NCBI RefSeq assembly: GCF_020217465.1
Contig: NZ_CP084115.1
Location: 2,728,001 to 2,792,000, forward strand
Reading direction: 5' to 3'
From: Cobetia amphilecti
GTDB taxonomy: Bacteria; Pseudomonadota; Gammaproteobacteria; Pseudomonadales; Halomonadaceae
Length of the DNA: 64,000 nucleotides
The position numbers and the translations under genes are program-made. Below the pieces are notes generated by a model that was not told where the DNA came from, made no database searches, and worked only from the letters and a program-made list of their open reading frames with translations. Below are positions 20,822-30,871 of the stretch, one piece after another (positions within the stretch are counted from its first letter, which is position 1; each line of letters starts with the position of its first letter).

Positions 20822-21560
20822 AACCGTTCACCGCGTAATGGACAAAGTTGCGACTGGCGCTGATCACATCCATCCCCAGCACCTCACGATACAGACGCCA
20901 CTGATAGGCGGCGGCCTTGAACTTGTTGGACGACACGCTGCTCTCGCGACGCGTATAGCGCGCCAGCGGTTCCGGCATGCCCTGTGCCGGGCCCAGCTGA
21001 CCGATGATGATCAGCCACAGCGCCAGGTCCTGACGCTTGCGGATCGTCGGCATGTAGAAGCGCCCATAACGACCGGCGTCATAGATGGCGGTCAGGCAGC
21101 CGATGGAGTTGGAGCGCAGCATGTCGTCACGCGTCAGGCGCTCGGGCGGCGCGAAGTACGAGACGTGCTCGCCCTGCTCGTCGACCATCTCGTAGCCGGT
21201 GTAGGAGAGCCCGGCGCCGGTGTCCTGCATGAAGGCGATCTGGCGTTCGATCTTCTCGGGTAGCCAGGCATCGTCGGCATCCAGAAAGGCGATATAGCGG
21301 CCCTTGGCCTCGGCGATGGCACGGTTGCGTGCCCGGCCCGGGCCACCGTTGGTGTCGGTTTCCAGCACGCGGATCTCGACGCCGGCGGTGTCCAGCGCCG
21401 CGAAGTCGTCACGCAGACGACTGGCGGCACCATCCGGCGAGGCATCGTCGCTGATCAGGATCTCGCGTACCGGCTCGCTCTGGGCCAGTACCGAGTCGAC
21501 GGCGGCGTGCAGGCGGCGGTCATAGCCGTAGTTGGGCATGATGACGGAGACATCAGCCAT
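20805..21560 (-). CDS. Glycosyltransferase family 2, module B
   Basis: 251 residues from the ATG at 21560, which is preceded by GAGGAGAAGG and gives the family start MADVSVIMPNYG. Then ILISDDASPDG (nucleotide binding) and AFLDADDAWLPEKIE (DXD plus the following helix). The C-terminal part contains a conserved-looking RKRQDLALWL. An open frame extends 41 codons further upstream but lies within the preceding GT4 gene and is unlikely to be used. It overlaps its upstream neighbour by 8 bases and its downstream neighbour by 17. Confidence 0.87.
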   Translation of the reverse strand: MADVSVIMPNYGYDRRLHAAVDSVLAQSEPVREILISDDASPDGAASRLRDDFAALDTAGVEIRVLETDTNGGPGRARNRAIAEAKGRYIAFLDADDAWLPEKIERQIAFMQDTGAGLSYTGYEMVDEQGEHVSYFAPPERLTRDDMLRSNSIGCLTAIYDAGRYGRFYMPTIRKRQDLALWLIIIGQLGPAQGMPEPLARYTRRESSVSSNKFKAAAYQWRLYREVLGMDVISASRNFVHYAVNGYAKHR

Positions 21561-22827
21561 GGGCCTTCTCCTCAAGCGGCTGTCGCTGAACGCGACGCGA
21601 GTGTGTGTCTGGGCACGTGTCTGCGGATGAGTCCTGACGCGCCTGCCTGGTAGTCGCCGCATCGCCGGGCGTCGGCGGCGCAAGACGCGAGATCAGACGC
21701 TGATATTGCGGCAACACCGCGTGCGCGCTGTAGCGATCAAAGCTCTGCCAGGCACCGTTCGAGAGACGCAGCAGAAGCTCGTCATCGAACTCGAGGCGCG
21801 CCAGCTCGTGGGCAAGCTCGGCGATGATGGCGGCATCCTCACTGCCATCCGCTTCCGCGCTGAGCATCCCGTCACGGCCATGCTCGATCAGCGCCAGCGG
21901 GCCGGAACGCACCGGGCGCGACAGGCACGGCAGCCCCTCACGCTTGGCCTCGATCACGTTCATCGGCAGGCATTCGCGCTCCGAGGTCAGCAGCAACAGG
22001 CGTGCACGCCGCAGCTCGTGGGAGACATCCCTGAGCGCGCCGGTGAACAGCACCTGCGTGCCAGCAGGCACCGTGCTGTCGTTGGCGCCCTGGAAGACGC
22101 GCAGGCCCAGCTCGTTGCACAGCGCCAGCAGACGTTCACGCTCCGGGCCGTCACCGACCACCACCAGGCGACCGCGACGATAGCCGGAATCCGCGAAGGC
22201 ACGAATCGCCAGATCGAGGCGCTTGATCGGCGCCAGACGCCCGACCATCACCACATCGACCTGATGCTCGCAGCCGCTGCGTGCCTCGTCCGCCCGCTGG
22301 TCATCCAGATAATTGGGAATCACCGTCGGCGTGAGGCCGCGGCGACGCCAGCATTCGGCATCGACCTCATTGAGCACCTGCAGCACGTCGAGGTGGCGAT
22401 AGGCCAGCTGCTTGACGATGCGCTTGGCACGGCGGTCGTGGTGATAGGCGCTGTGCTCCTGGGCGATGATGCGCGTGCGTGGACGCGGACGCCCCTCGCC
22501 ATCGACGCCACCGGTGCCGCGTGCCGCCAGCTGCGCCGCCAGATGGAAGGCGAAGTAGCCGCTGACCATCACCTCGATCCGCTCCTCCAGCATCAGGCGA
22601 CGCAGATGCGTCACCCAATGGCGGAAGTTCTGGCGCGTGCCGGTGGCGGGCAGCCCGAGGGTGCGATATTCGACACCCTCCAGACGCCCCCAGTAGGGCT
22701 CGCCTTCGCGCACCGAGACCAGCGTGACCCGGTGGCTGGCTCTCAGGTCCCGCGCCAGACCATGCATCACCTTCTCGACGCCACCACAGGCACTGATGTC
22801 CTGGATCAACAGAGCGACATGTGCCAT
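21553..22827 (-). CDS. Glycosyltransferase family 4, module B
   Basis: 424 residues from the ATG at 22827, chosen for the GAGGAG 6 bases upstream and the family start MAHVALLIQDISACGGVEKV. The C-terminal domain has GRLAPIKRLDLAIRAF, LVVVGDGPERERLL and TSERECLPMNVIEAKREG (E-x7-E type motif). A 35-residue polar C-terminal tail follows the domain. Retaining enzyme acting at the cytoplasmic face of the inner membrane. It starts one base after the pyruvyltransferase stop and overlaps the next gene by 8 bases. Confidence 0.87.
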   Translation of the reverse strand: MAHVALLIQDISACGGVEKVMHGLARDLRASHRVTLVSVREGEPYWGRLEGVEYRTLGLPATGTRQNFRHWVTHLRRLMLEERIEVMVSGYFAFHLAAQLAARGTGGVDGEGRPRPRTRIIAQEHSAYHHDRRAKRIVKQLAYRHLDVLQVLNEVDAECWRRRGLTPTVIPNYLDDQRADEARSGCEHQVDVVMVGRLAPIKRLDLAIRAFADSGYRRGRLVVVGDGPERERLLALCNELGLRVFQGANDSTVPAGTQVLFTGALRDVSHELRRARLLLLTSERECLPMNVIEAKREGLPCLSRPVRSGPLALIEHGRDGMLSAEADGSEDAAIIAELAHELARLEFDDELLLRLSNGAWQSFDRYSAHAVLPQYQRLISRLAPPTPGDAATTRQARQDSSADTCPDTHSRRVQRQPLEEKAHG

Positions 22828-22828
22828 A

Positions 22829-24337
22829 TCAGGCTCCTCGCACGACAGGCTCGCTGTCATGAGCGGCAGTCGCGCTGTTGTCGTCGGCAGGCGCATCCGC
22901 GGCCATGGCAGCGGCCGGCGCGGCCGCAGCTGGCTTGGGCGCCACCGGTGCCGGGAAGGCGGCGTCATTGAGCTTCAGCTCACGCTGGCCCCAGACGCCG
23001 GCACGTCCCGGTGCACGACGCAGGAAGTCGCGCGTGATATCGGCGGTGATCGCCAGCTTCTCGGCGATGACCTTCTCGGCCAGCGCCGGGAAGGCCTTGT
23101 CGGCGACCAGCTGTTCGATATCGGCCACGATGCGTGCCGGGTCGAAGTTCTCGATGTCCTGCACGCTGTCGCCGAGACCGAAGTCACGCATGATGCCCGG
23201 CGCCTTGGGGCCACAGTAGGACAGCGCGTAGACCGGCGTGCCGGACATCAGCGCGAAGATGACCGAGTGGAAGCGGGTGCCGACCAGGAACTGGGCATCG
23301 CGGTAGAGATCGACCAGCGCGTCAGGGCTCGGGTCGCCCTGCACCAGTTCGACACGCGTGGCGAGGTCTTCACCGCCCGCCGTGGCCAATGCCTTCTGCA
23401 GATGATCGAACACCAGCTGGGAGATGCGCTGGTCATTCTCGATATCAGTCGGGCCCAGCACGTGCGGTACCACCAGCAGGCGCTCGATGCCCAGACGCTC
23501 GCGGGATTCCAGCAGTGAGCGCGACAGCACCTCGACACGCTCGGCGAAGGCTTGCTGATCCAGCCCCCACCAGTCACGCAGGGTGATCACGGCGTACGGC
23601 GAGGTCACGCCATTCGGCGCCTTGACCGCGGCATGCTCATCGCTGGCACGCGGGGCCATGGCGAAGGCCATGTCAGTGCCCAGCAGCGCGTGCGGCAGCT
23701 TCGGGTCGGCCTTCTGGGTCATGGCGTGGGTGATTTCCTCACGCGACACCACCAGGCAATCGCTCAGGGTGCGCAGGAAGAAGCGCTCCTGGGCCGGAGT
23801 CTTGAACGGGCCGAAGGAGTGCCCCAGCAGCAAGACGCGCTTGCCGGCCTTGCGGGCCAGCATCACCGGCGCCAGATAGCCGATCAGCGCCAGCCACGAG
23901 GACAGCGTCTTCTTGAAGCTGCCGTTGTGGAAGATATGACCACCCTTCACAACCACCAGGTCCGCGGCGTCGATGATGTCGTTGCCACTCTTGCCCTGCT
24001 TGCCGAACATCATCTTGGCGCCCAGGCCAAGCAGCGAGGTCACGAAACGCAGCTTGTCACGCATCGGCGGCATCAGCGGCTGGCCGACGGTGACGCGTTC
24101 ACGGTAGCGGCGACGAATATGGCGGAACGGGCCGCGCTCGGTGGCGAACACCTGATCATCGATGGGCAGGATGTCGATGCGGTGGCCTTCGGCCTTGGCC
24201 ACACCGGCGCCGGAGACATCGCTGCGGCCCTGTTCGGCATCGATCAGCTGATCGAGGAAGTCGATGGTGCCCATCAGGATGGCGGAGTCGCCCTTGTTGT
24301 CGTCATGCCATCCGTGCGTCATGCATATCTTGGCCAT
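22829..24337 (-). CDS. Polysaccharide pyruvyltransferase family protein, module B
   Basis: 502 residues from the ATG at 24337 (AAGGA 8 bases upstream). The N-terminal NKGDSAIL and the later VVVKGGHIFHNG and GTRFHSVIFALMSGTPVYAL are typical of the PS_pyruv_trans family (CsaB, WcaK, AmsJ and relatives). These transfer pyruvate from PEP to a sugar as a ketal, giving the polymer negative charge. A C-terminal tail of about 45 residues is very rich in Ala and Pro. It predicts that the module B polysaccharide is pyruvylated; the target sugar is unknown. Confidence 0.85.
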   Translation of the reverse strand: MAKICMTHGWHDDNKGDSAILMGTIDFLDQLIDAEQGRSDVSGAGVAKAEGHRIDILPIDDQVFATERGPFRHIRRRYRERVTVGQPLMPPMRDKLRFVTSLLGLGAKMMFGKQGKSGNDIIDAADLVVVKGGHIFHNGSFKKTLSSWLALIGYLAPVMLARKAGKRVLLLGHSFGPFKTPAQERFFLRTLSDCLVVSREEITHAMTQKADPKLPHALLGTDMAFAMAPRASDEHAAVKAPNGVTSPYAVITLRDWWGLDQQAFAERVEVLSRSLLESRERLGIERLLVVPHVLGPTDIENDQRISQLVFDHLQKALATAGGEDLATRVELVQGDPSPDALVDLYRDAQFLVGTRFHSVIFALMSGTPVYALSYCGPKAPGIMRDFGLGDSVQDIENFDPARIVADIEQLVADKAFPALAEKVIAEKLAITADITRDFLRRAPGRAGVWGQRELKLNDAAFPAPVAPKPAAAAPAAAMAADAPADDNSATAAHDSEPVVRGA

Positions 24338-24482
24338 GCTGTTCGTCCTTCTGTCCGTAATGTCGCGATTCGAACGCGCGATGCCTGAGGGCTGTGTCTG
24401 CATGCCCGGCATCGCCGTCATGTCATCAACCGGAAGGCACAGATGCTGACCTTCCGATTCCTGCTGCGCTCGTGAAGCCCGG

Positions 24483-25874
24483 TCAGGCACTCGCCGCAGC
24501 GTTGTCTTCGTGTGCCTTGCCGCCGCGGGAGAGTGATGGCTGAAAGAGGATAGCCATCGCCAGCATCACCACTTCGGCGGCGACCGGCACACACAGGAAG
24601 AGGCTGTAGAGATCGACGCCCAGGAGGCTGCCGGTGTCGCCGGGCGCGTTGCCCAGCGAGTGATTGAGCGCCGCGATCGCAAGGCCCCCGCCGACCACCA
24701 GCGTGGCGCCGGTGCTCTGGCACAGCAGGCGCTTGCCGTTGAGGCGCAGCGCGGCCAGACGCGTGAAGGCGCAGGTGACGAAGGCGTGCACCAGATAGAC
24801 CAGCGCGAAGGCGCGCAGCGTCAGGGTCAGGCGCGGGTAGGCGCCGCTCAGGAAGTGTTCCGCCAGCCACGGCGCGATCAGCGCCAGCCCTCCCGCCACC
24901 GGCAGCGCGAAGCCACTGGCGATGGCCAGGTACTCCTTGAGGCGCGCATCACCGTGGGTCAGCTTGGGCAGGTAGTAGCGATACAGGCTGGTGGGGAAGA
25001 CATAGAGCGCGAACACGATGGAGGTCACCACCGAGACACTGGCCACCTGAGCGGGCGCAAATGCCAGCCCGGCCAGAATCACCCAGGCCTGCAGGTAGGC
25101 GAACGACATCAGGTTGTTGTAGAGAAAGCCGCGACCGCGCGCGAAATCGGCCTTGCTCGGCAGGCGACGCTGGCCTGCACCCTCTTGACCCACGCCCTCA
25201 TGGCCAGCCGCCGCGTCGGCCTCGGCCCGGGCATCCGCTAGCGCATCACGTGACAGCCACATGCCCAGCGCCATCACGATGACCAGCGCGATGGCGCTGA
25301 CCATCACGAAGGTCGGCACCGGCGCCAGGCCGAACATGCCGGCGGGGGTGGTCAGGTCAGCGCTGAACTCGGCGCCGGTCACAAGCTCGACGCCCTGATG
25401 ATAGAGCGCCGGCCCAGCGGCGCAGGCGACGGCGATCGCCACCGCCAGCGAGATCAGCACCGTCATCAGATTGACGCGACCCAGGCGCTCCTGACGCTGC
25501 AGGCGCGAGTTGATCATCTGCAGGCCGACCTGCTCCGCCGCGGCGCGCAGCGCACAGAAGGCGAAGATGAAGGCCGACAGGCCCAGCAACGGCGCGATGC
25601 CGACGGCGAAGCCGATCGCCAGCAAGGCATACAGCGAGATGCCGACGCCCATCCAGCGGCGCAGTGCCGACGCGCTGGCGCCATCGCGGGTGACCAGCAA
25701 CACCTCGTTGCCGCCCATGCGCGCCAGTACGCCCAGCAGTACCGCGTAGTTGAGGGCCAGCGCGTATTCCCCGAAGGCCTCCGGCGCCACGGCACGCGCC
25801 AGCAGCAGGCCCGCGGCGGAGGACAGGCCGCGCGCCATCAGATTGAACAGCGAGAAGATCAGCGCTTCGCTCAT
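24483..25874 (-). CDS. wzx: Wzx-type oligosaccharide flippase (MOP superfamily), module B
   Basis: 463 residues with about 12-14 hydrophobic segments. The N-terminus SLFNLMARGLSSAAGLLLAR and VAPEAFGEYALALNYAVLLG match MOP-family polysaccharide flippases. A hydrophilic loop rich in Ala, Asp, Glu and Gly (near residues 210-245) interrupts the middle. It should flip the module B repeat unit. It overlaps the polymerase gene by four bases (ATGA), and about 145 bases separate it from the next gene. It is clearly different in sequence from the module A flippase. Confidence 0.82.
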   Translation of the reverse strand: MSEALIFSLFNLMARGLSSAAGLLLARAVAPEAFGEYALALNYAVLLGVLARMGGNEVLLVTRDGASASALRRWMGVGISLYALLAIGFAVGIAPLLGLSAFIFAFCALRAAAEQVGLQMINSRLQRQERLGRVNLMTVLISLAVAIAVACAAGPALYHQGVELVTGAEFSADLTTPAGMFGLAPVPTFVMVSAIALVIVMALGMWLSRDALADARAEADAAAGHEGVGQEGAGQRRLPSKADFARGRGFLYNNLMSFAYLQAWVILAGLAFAPAQVASVSVVTSIVFALYVFPTSLYRYYLPKLTHGDARLKEYLAIASGFALPVAGGLALIAPWLAEHFLSGAYPRLTLTLRAFALVYLVHAFVTCAFTRLAALRLNGKRLLCQSTGATLVVGGGLAIAALNHSLGNAPGDTGSLLGVDLYSLFLCVPVAAEVVMLAMAILFQPSLSRGGKAHEDNAAASA

Positions 25875-26938
25875 GACTGGCCTCCGTTGCCGACGACCAG
25901 GGCTTCATCGCTGAGGAAATAGAACTCGTAGTTGTTCAAGAAATCGTGGTCCTGATTGCCGGCCGCCACCTTCAGCGACATGAAGAACAGCGCCATCATC
26001 AGCACGCCGCTGATCAGGCTGGGCAACAGCTTGTCGCGGAAATGCTCGATCACGTCACAGATGACGAAGATGGCGAACGGCAGGAAATAATAGCTGGCAC
26101 GTGCCACATGCTCACCGTAGGTGATGAACAGGGTGTAGAGCGCCACGCCGATGAACATCAGGTTGAAGGCCCAGGGGTCCAATGACAGGCGGAAATGCTT
26201 CCACAGCACCAGGGTGCCCAGGCAGATCAACAGGTAGATGACGTAGAGCTTCTCGCCACCGCCGGAGAAATCCTCGAAATAATGCGCATAGAGGCCCAGC
26301 GCGCTGAGAATGCTCTTGGCCAGCGGCCCGGCCACGAAACACAGTGGCAGCAGCCCCAGGTAGAGCCAGAACGGGTAGGCACGGCGCAGCAGCGGATAGA
26401 TCACCAGCAGGGGCAGATACAGTGCCAGGGTGTAGTGAAAGCTGGTGCCGACGAGCATCAGCACCAGCGCTGGCAGCCGCATGCCGCGCTCCAGACACGC
26501 CATCGCCAGCATGAACAGCGCAATCGCCACGTGCTGCTTCACGAACCCGAAGGCCGACAGATAGATCAGCGGCAGGCAGACGAAGAACAGCAGGCACCAG
26601 GCCAGATTGCGACGGCTCATCACCAGTGCCGAGACGAAGCACGACACGTAGAGGATGGCGGTGATGATGAAGAACAGCTGCGGCTCGCCCCAGGCCCGCG
26701 CCATGCGTGCCAGGGCAGCAGGTGCGGGCTCGAGAAAGCTCAGGTCGACCTGCCAGGTGGCCATCTGGCGGTACGAGAAGTAGTCGTACCCTGCGTCGTA
26801 ACGCAATGCCATGAACGCCAGACACAGCCCACCGGCCAACCAGGCACCCACCATGCGGGTGCGCTCGTTGGCGGCCAGCGGCAGGATTGCCACCAGCAGG
26901 GCCATGAAGCCGACGTAATAGCCACTGACGGTCAGCAT
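25871..26938 (-). CDS. EpsG/Wzy-like polysaccharide polymerase, module B
   Basis: 355 residues from the ATG at 26938, two bases after the PGT stop. About ten hydrophobic segments. The stretch LRYDAGYDYFSYRQM after the first helices and the later FGFVKQHVAIALFMLAMACL (with the family's conserved charged residues before a helix) resemble EpsG-type polymerases. It would join flipped repeat units in the periplasm. It is the only polymerase candidate in the window. No strong ribosome-binding site is visible, so translation is probably coupled to the PGT gene. Confidence 0.78.
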   Translation of the reverse strand: MLTVSGYYVGFMALLVAILPLAANERTRMVGAWLAGGLCLAFMALRYDAGYDYFSYRQMATWQVDLSFLEPAPAALARMARAWGEPQLFFIITAILYVSCFVSALVMSRRNLAWCLLFFVCLPLIYLSAFGFVKQHVAIALFMLAMACLERGMRLPALVLMLVGTSFHYTLALYLPLLVIYPLLRRAYPFWLYLGLLPLCFVAGPLAKSILSALGLYAHYFEDFSGGGEKLYVIYLLICLGTLVLWKHFRLSLDPWAFNLMFIGVALYTLFITYGEHVARASYYFLPFAIFVICDVIEHFRDKLLPSLISGVLMMALFFMSLKVAAGNQDHDFLNNYEFYFLSDEALVVGNGGQS

Positions 26939-26940
26939 GC

Positions 26941-28236
26941 TCAGCGTGCCCCGAAGCCGGTCAGCATGGTCTTGATGGTACGGCCGACGATCAGCAGGTC
27001 GAGCCACACGGAGAAGCGCTTGATGTAGTAGAAGTCGTGCTCGAGCTTCTCGCGGGTCTCGTCGGCGTCAGAGGCGTAGCCCTGAGTGACCTGTGCCCAG
27101 CCGGTGATGCCCGGACGCACCACGTGACGGTAGTTGTAGAACGGAATCTGTTCGGCGAATTCATTCACGAACTTGACCTGCTCTGGACGCGGGCCGATCA
27201 GGCTCATCTCGCCCTTGAGCACGTTGATGAACTGCGGCAGCTCATCGATGCGGGTCTTGCGGATCACGCGACCGATACGGGTCACGCGCATGTCATTGGC
27301 CTGGGCGAACTGGGCGCCGGTCTTCTCGCTGTCGTGGCACATGCTACGGAACTTGAACATGCGATACGGACGACCACCCTGGCCGACACGCTCCTGGACG
27401 AAGAACACGCCACCCGGCGAATCGAGGCGGATCAGCACGGCGGTCACCAGGCAGATCGGCAGCACGAGCGGTGCCACGGCGAGCACGGCCAGCATGTCGA
27501 ACAGACGCTTGAACAGCTCATATTCACTGTTGGGGGCCAGCTGACCGAAGCTGTTCTCACGCACCTGATCGAGTTCGACACGGCCGGTCAGCGACTCGCG
27601 GACTTCGCTGGCGTCATAGACCGGAATGCGATGCAGCACGCAGTTGGCCAGGAAACGCTGCCATTCTGCCGGCATCTCGGCTTCCAGATCGGCGACCACG
27701 CCGTTGTAGCGCTCTTCGCCCAGGTCCGGCGCGCGCATCAGGTTCCAGCGTGCCCCACGGGTGGTGAACAGGCTGCGATAGTCACCGAAGGGCACCACGG
27801 CCAGCTTGCGGATGCGGGTGCGCTGCTCGGCCCAGAAGCCGATGGAGCAGATCAGCATCGCCGCAAGCCAGGAGCTGCCGAGCACGATGCGGCTGAAGCG
27901 CAGATCCAGCGCGATCAGCACGCTCATCGCCAGCAGATAGCTGATGGTGATGGCCGGCAGCACGTAGGCGAAGGCCTTGGCGCCGGGGTAGCGCGACATG
28001 TGACGAATCGCCTGCAATGCGAGCAGGAAGCCGCCGCTGGCGGCGATGACACTGTGCATGCGCATCTCGCTGACCCACGGGCGCAGGCCATTGATCAGCA
28101 GCAGCGGGACACCCACTGCCAGAATCAGACCGACGATGGCCTGACACAGCGAGTTGAACATCAGTCGCTCGTACATGCGGGAGTGGCGCTGACGCCCTTC
28201 CAGCCCGGAGCTTGCATGGTTCGTCGTGGTATTCAT
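26941..28236 (-). CDS. Polyprenyl-phosphate sugar-1-phosphate transferase (PGT), module B
   Basis: 431 residues, same layout as the module A enzyme: N-terminal membrane segments, then the catalytic domain with FKFRSM, RKTRIDELPQFINVLKGEMS, LIGPRPE and VVRPGITGWAQV. AAGGGGG lies ahead of the ATG. It initiates the lipid-linked repeat unit of module B. It is clearly paralogous to the protein at 3893-5203 across the whole length, including the soluble loop (VVADLEAEMPAEWQRFLANC here, VVADLRGELPSEWESFLADC there). Confidence 0.9.
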   Translation of the reverse strand: MNTTTNHASSGLEGRQRHSRMYERLMFNSLCQAIVGLILAVGVPLLLINGLRPWVSEMRMHSVIAASGGFLLALQAIRHMSRYPGAKAFAYVLPAITISYLLAMSVLIALDLRFSRIVLGSSWLAAMLICSIGFWAEQRTRIRKLAVVPFGDYRSLFTTRGARWNLMRAPDLGEERYNGVVADLEAEMPAEWQRFLANCVLHRIPVYDASEVRESLTGRVELDQVRENSFGQLAPNSEYELFKRLFDMLAVLAVAPLVLPICLVTAVLIRLDSPGGVFFVQERVGQGGRPYRMFKFRSMCHDSEKTGAQFAQANDMRVTRIGRVIRKTRIDELPQFINVLKGEMSLIGPRPEQVKFVNEFAEQIPFYNYRHVVRPGITGWAQVTQGYASDADETREKLEHDFYYIKRFSVWLDLLIVGRTIKTMLTGFGAR

Positions 28237-28434
28237 ATGCCGTTACCCCCTTGGCTTGCGTTCGTGTTGTGGTTCCGTTCATCACGCTCGGAGCCGCTGG
28301 TGCCGTCGCTCGACGGCGTGCTACCCGATGCTTCACCCGTACTGCCTCGGCTCTCGCCTCGACTGCCGATCCCCACTGCCAACGAGGCACGCAGTCTCAG
28401 ACATCGGGTTCGCGGGCTCTAATGCAAGTGGCCG

Positions 28435-30798
28435 CTAACCCTTGGCGCCACCCTGGTACTGATAATCGTGATAGCTGTAGCCGTAGCTGTAGGTCGTGGT
28501 GGCCTTGCGCTCGACGGCATTGAGAATCGCGCCATCGACGTGCACGCCACTGGAGGCGAAGCGCTCCAGCGCCGCTTCGATTTCCTTGGGCGAGTTATGC
28601 ATGAAGCGCGTCACCATCACGCTGACACCGCACTGCTTGCCGACGATGGCGGCATCGGTGACGGCCAGGATCGGCGGTGTATCGACGATGACCATGTCGA
28701 AGTTGGCGCTGGCCCACGTCAGCAGGTCGCTGAAGCGTGACTGCAGCAGCAGCTCCGACGGATTGGAGGGCGAGGTGCCGCGTGCCACGTAGCACAGGTT
28801 GCTCGGCGCGCCATTGGCGGCCACCCCTTCGCCAAGCGCCGCAGCGGTGGTCTCGGACATCGCCAGACTCGGATCGGTGATGCCACGCACGATGCTGTCG
28901 CGGTCGGCCTTGCCGAGCAGGAAGTCGCTCAGGCCCGGTGCGGCGTCGCTGGGCGAGACACCCGCCATGCTCTGGTGGACATGGCCACGGCGCATGTCGG
29001 CATCGATGACCAGCACCCGATTGCCGGCCTGGGCACAGACGGCGGCCAGGTTGGCGGACACGAAGCTCTTGCCGATGCCCGGGCTCGGGCCACAGATCAT
29101 CAGGCGATTGTCGGGGGCTTCCATCATCGCGAAGTGCAGGCTGGTGCGCAGACCGCGCAGGCCCTCGATGGAGAGATCCGCCGGGTTGCGGATCGCCAGC
29201 AGTCCCGGCGCGACGTTGTCATTGGCCGCTGTTGCGACACCGCGACCGGTGAAGCGCTTGAAGCCACGCGCCAGACGACGATTGAGGCGTGCCTGCTCTT
29301 CGGAGAGCGGCAGGGTCGCGTGGACATTGAGGCCCAGGTCGGAAAGCTCCGACGGCGTCTCGATACCGCGATGCAGCATGGAGCGCAGCAGCACGAAGAC
29401 CACCCCGAGCATGCCGCCCAGCAGGGTCGCGATCACCACGATCATCGCCTTGCGCGGGCTGATCGGATGCGGCTGTGCGACGGCCTCGTCCAGAATGCGG
29501 ATATTGCCGATGGTGCTGGCCTGGGCGATGTTCATTTCCTGGGTCTTGTTGAGCAGCTGCACGTAAATCTGCTGATTGACCTCGACTTCACGCTCCAGAC
29601 GCAGGATTTCCTGCTGGGTGTCCGGCAGGTCACCGACCTGCTTCTCCAGCTCCTTGCGGGTCTGCTGCAGGTCCGCACGCTTCTTGCGCAGCGCCACGTA
29701 GTTGGGGTGACTGGGGTTGAACTTGCCGGACAGCTCCGCTTCTTCCAGCTGGGTCTCGTTGATCTGATTGTCGATATTGACCAGCTGCTCAAGCACCGAC
29801 TTGGTCTCGAGATCCAGATTCACGCTATCGCTCTTGCCGCGATAGGCATTGAGACGGTTCTCGGCCACTTCGAGGCGCTCACGCACCGTCGGTACCTGCT
29901 TCTTGAGAAACTCGAGCGACTTCTCGGCTTCGGCGGACTGACGCTCGATGTTCTGCTGCTGGTAGGTATCGGTGATGCGCTGCAGGGTCTGCTGGGTGCG
30001 CAGCGGGTCTTCGCCGACCAGCGCCAGGCCCAGCACACCGGTTTCCTTGCCCATCTCGGCCACCGCGAAGCGCGAACGCAGCGCGTTGGTCGCTTCCAGG
30101 GTCGACTGATGCATCAGCGTGAATTCAGCGCCCCTGGCCGCGTCCAGTGCGCTGACCTTGAGCGTCACCTCGCCCAGCGGGCCATCGAAGCGTGAGGCTT
30201 CGCCAACCACACCGGTGCCCAGCGCATCGCCGTCGTACTGCAATTCGTACTCACCGCCCTCTCCCAGCGACACCAGCGTCAGCGGCACATTGTCCCAGGC
30301 CGCCGGCACTTCGAGGCTGGCCACGTCGATCGACTCGCCTGCCCAGACCATGCTGGACCCGGCAAGCCAGCTCGGACGCGCAAATTCGTGGGTGCGCAGG
30401 AAGGTGCCGATCAGCGGGTACTGATACGGCTTGACCACCAGATCCAGCTGCTCCTTCTTGACCGTCTCGCCCAGCACCAGGCGTGAGGTGATGATCTGGA
30501 TCTCGGACTCGGATGGCGGCGCCTCGCCACGCAGCAGGCTGGAGACATCACGCAGCGGGTTCATGTTGCCGCCGCCCTCCTCGACCTGCACCAGCGCATC
30601 TGCCTTGTAGATCGGAGTGGCCAGCAGCGCGTAGAGCACCGCCAGCACGGTGAAGGTGCCGGTGATCAGCGCCAGCGTCAGACGGCTGTCATACAGCTGG
30701 CCCAGCATGCGGCCGAGATCAAGACTGGTGCGCGCGGGCACGCTTGACGACTCGCTGGCCGAGGCCTGACGCGTGGTGTGGGAATTGCGGTTCGACAT
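28435..30798 (-). CDS. wzc: Wzc-type polysaccharide co-polymerase / tyrosine autokinase, module B
   Basis: 787 residues. N-terminal tail, membrane segment near residue 45, Wzz-type periplasmic region with coiled coil, second membrane segment near residue 450, then the BY-kinase domain with GPSPGIGKS (Walker A), LVIDADMRRG (Walker A') and MVIVDTPP (Walker B). The tail YSYGYSYHDYQY is the tyrosine cluster. Compared with the module A paralogue it has an insertion of about 30 residues between Walker A' and Walker B (near ALGEGVAANGAP). It follows wza by 73 bases. Confidence 0.93.
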   Translation of the reverse strand: MSNRNSHTTRQASASESSSVPARTSLDLGRMLGQLYDSRLTLALITGTFTVLAVLYALLATPIYKADALVQVEEGGGNMNPLRDVSSLLRGEAPPSESEIQIITSRLVLGETVKKEQLDLVVKPYQYPLIGTFLRTHEFARPSWLAGSSMVWAGESIDVASLEVPAAWDNVPLTLVSLGEGGEYELQYDGDALGTGVVGEASRFDGPLGEVTLKVSALDAARGAEFTLMHQSTLEATNALRSRFAVAEMGKETGVLGLALVGEDPLRTQQTLQRITDTYQQQNIERQSAEAEKSLEFLKKQVPTVRERLEVAENRLNAYRGKSDSVNLDLETKSVLEQLVNIDNQINETQLEEAELSGKFNPSHPNYVALRKKRADLQQTRKELEKQVGDLPDTQQEILRLEREVEVNQQIYVQLLNKTQEMNIAQASTIGNIRILDEAVAQPHPISPRKAMIVVIATLLGGMLGVVFVLLRSMLHRGIETPSELSDLGLNVHATLPLSEEQARLNRRLARGFKRFTGRGVATAANDNVAPGLLAIRNPADLSIEGLRGLRTSLHFAMMEAPDNRLMICGPSPGIGKSFVSANLAAVCAQAGNRVLVIDADMRRGHVHQSMAGVSPSDAAPGLSDFLLGKADRDSIVRGITDPSLAMSETTAAALGEGVAANGAPSNLCYVARGTSPSNPSELLLQSRFSDLLTWASANFDMVIVDTPPILAVTDAAIVGKQCGVSVMVTRFMHNSPKEIEAALERFASSGVHVDGAILNAVERKATTTYSYGYSYHDYQYQGGAKG

Positions 30799-30871
30799 CG
30801 TTGGGTCACTCTCCTGGTGTCCTGCCCGGCCACGGCGGTGCCGGGCAGGGACGCCTTGACGACCCCTCGCC

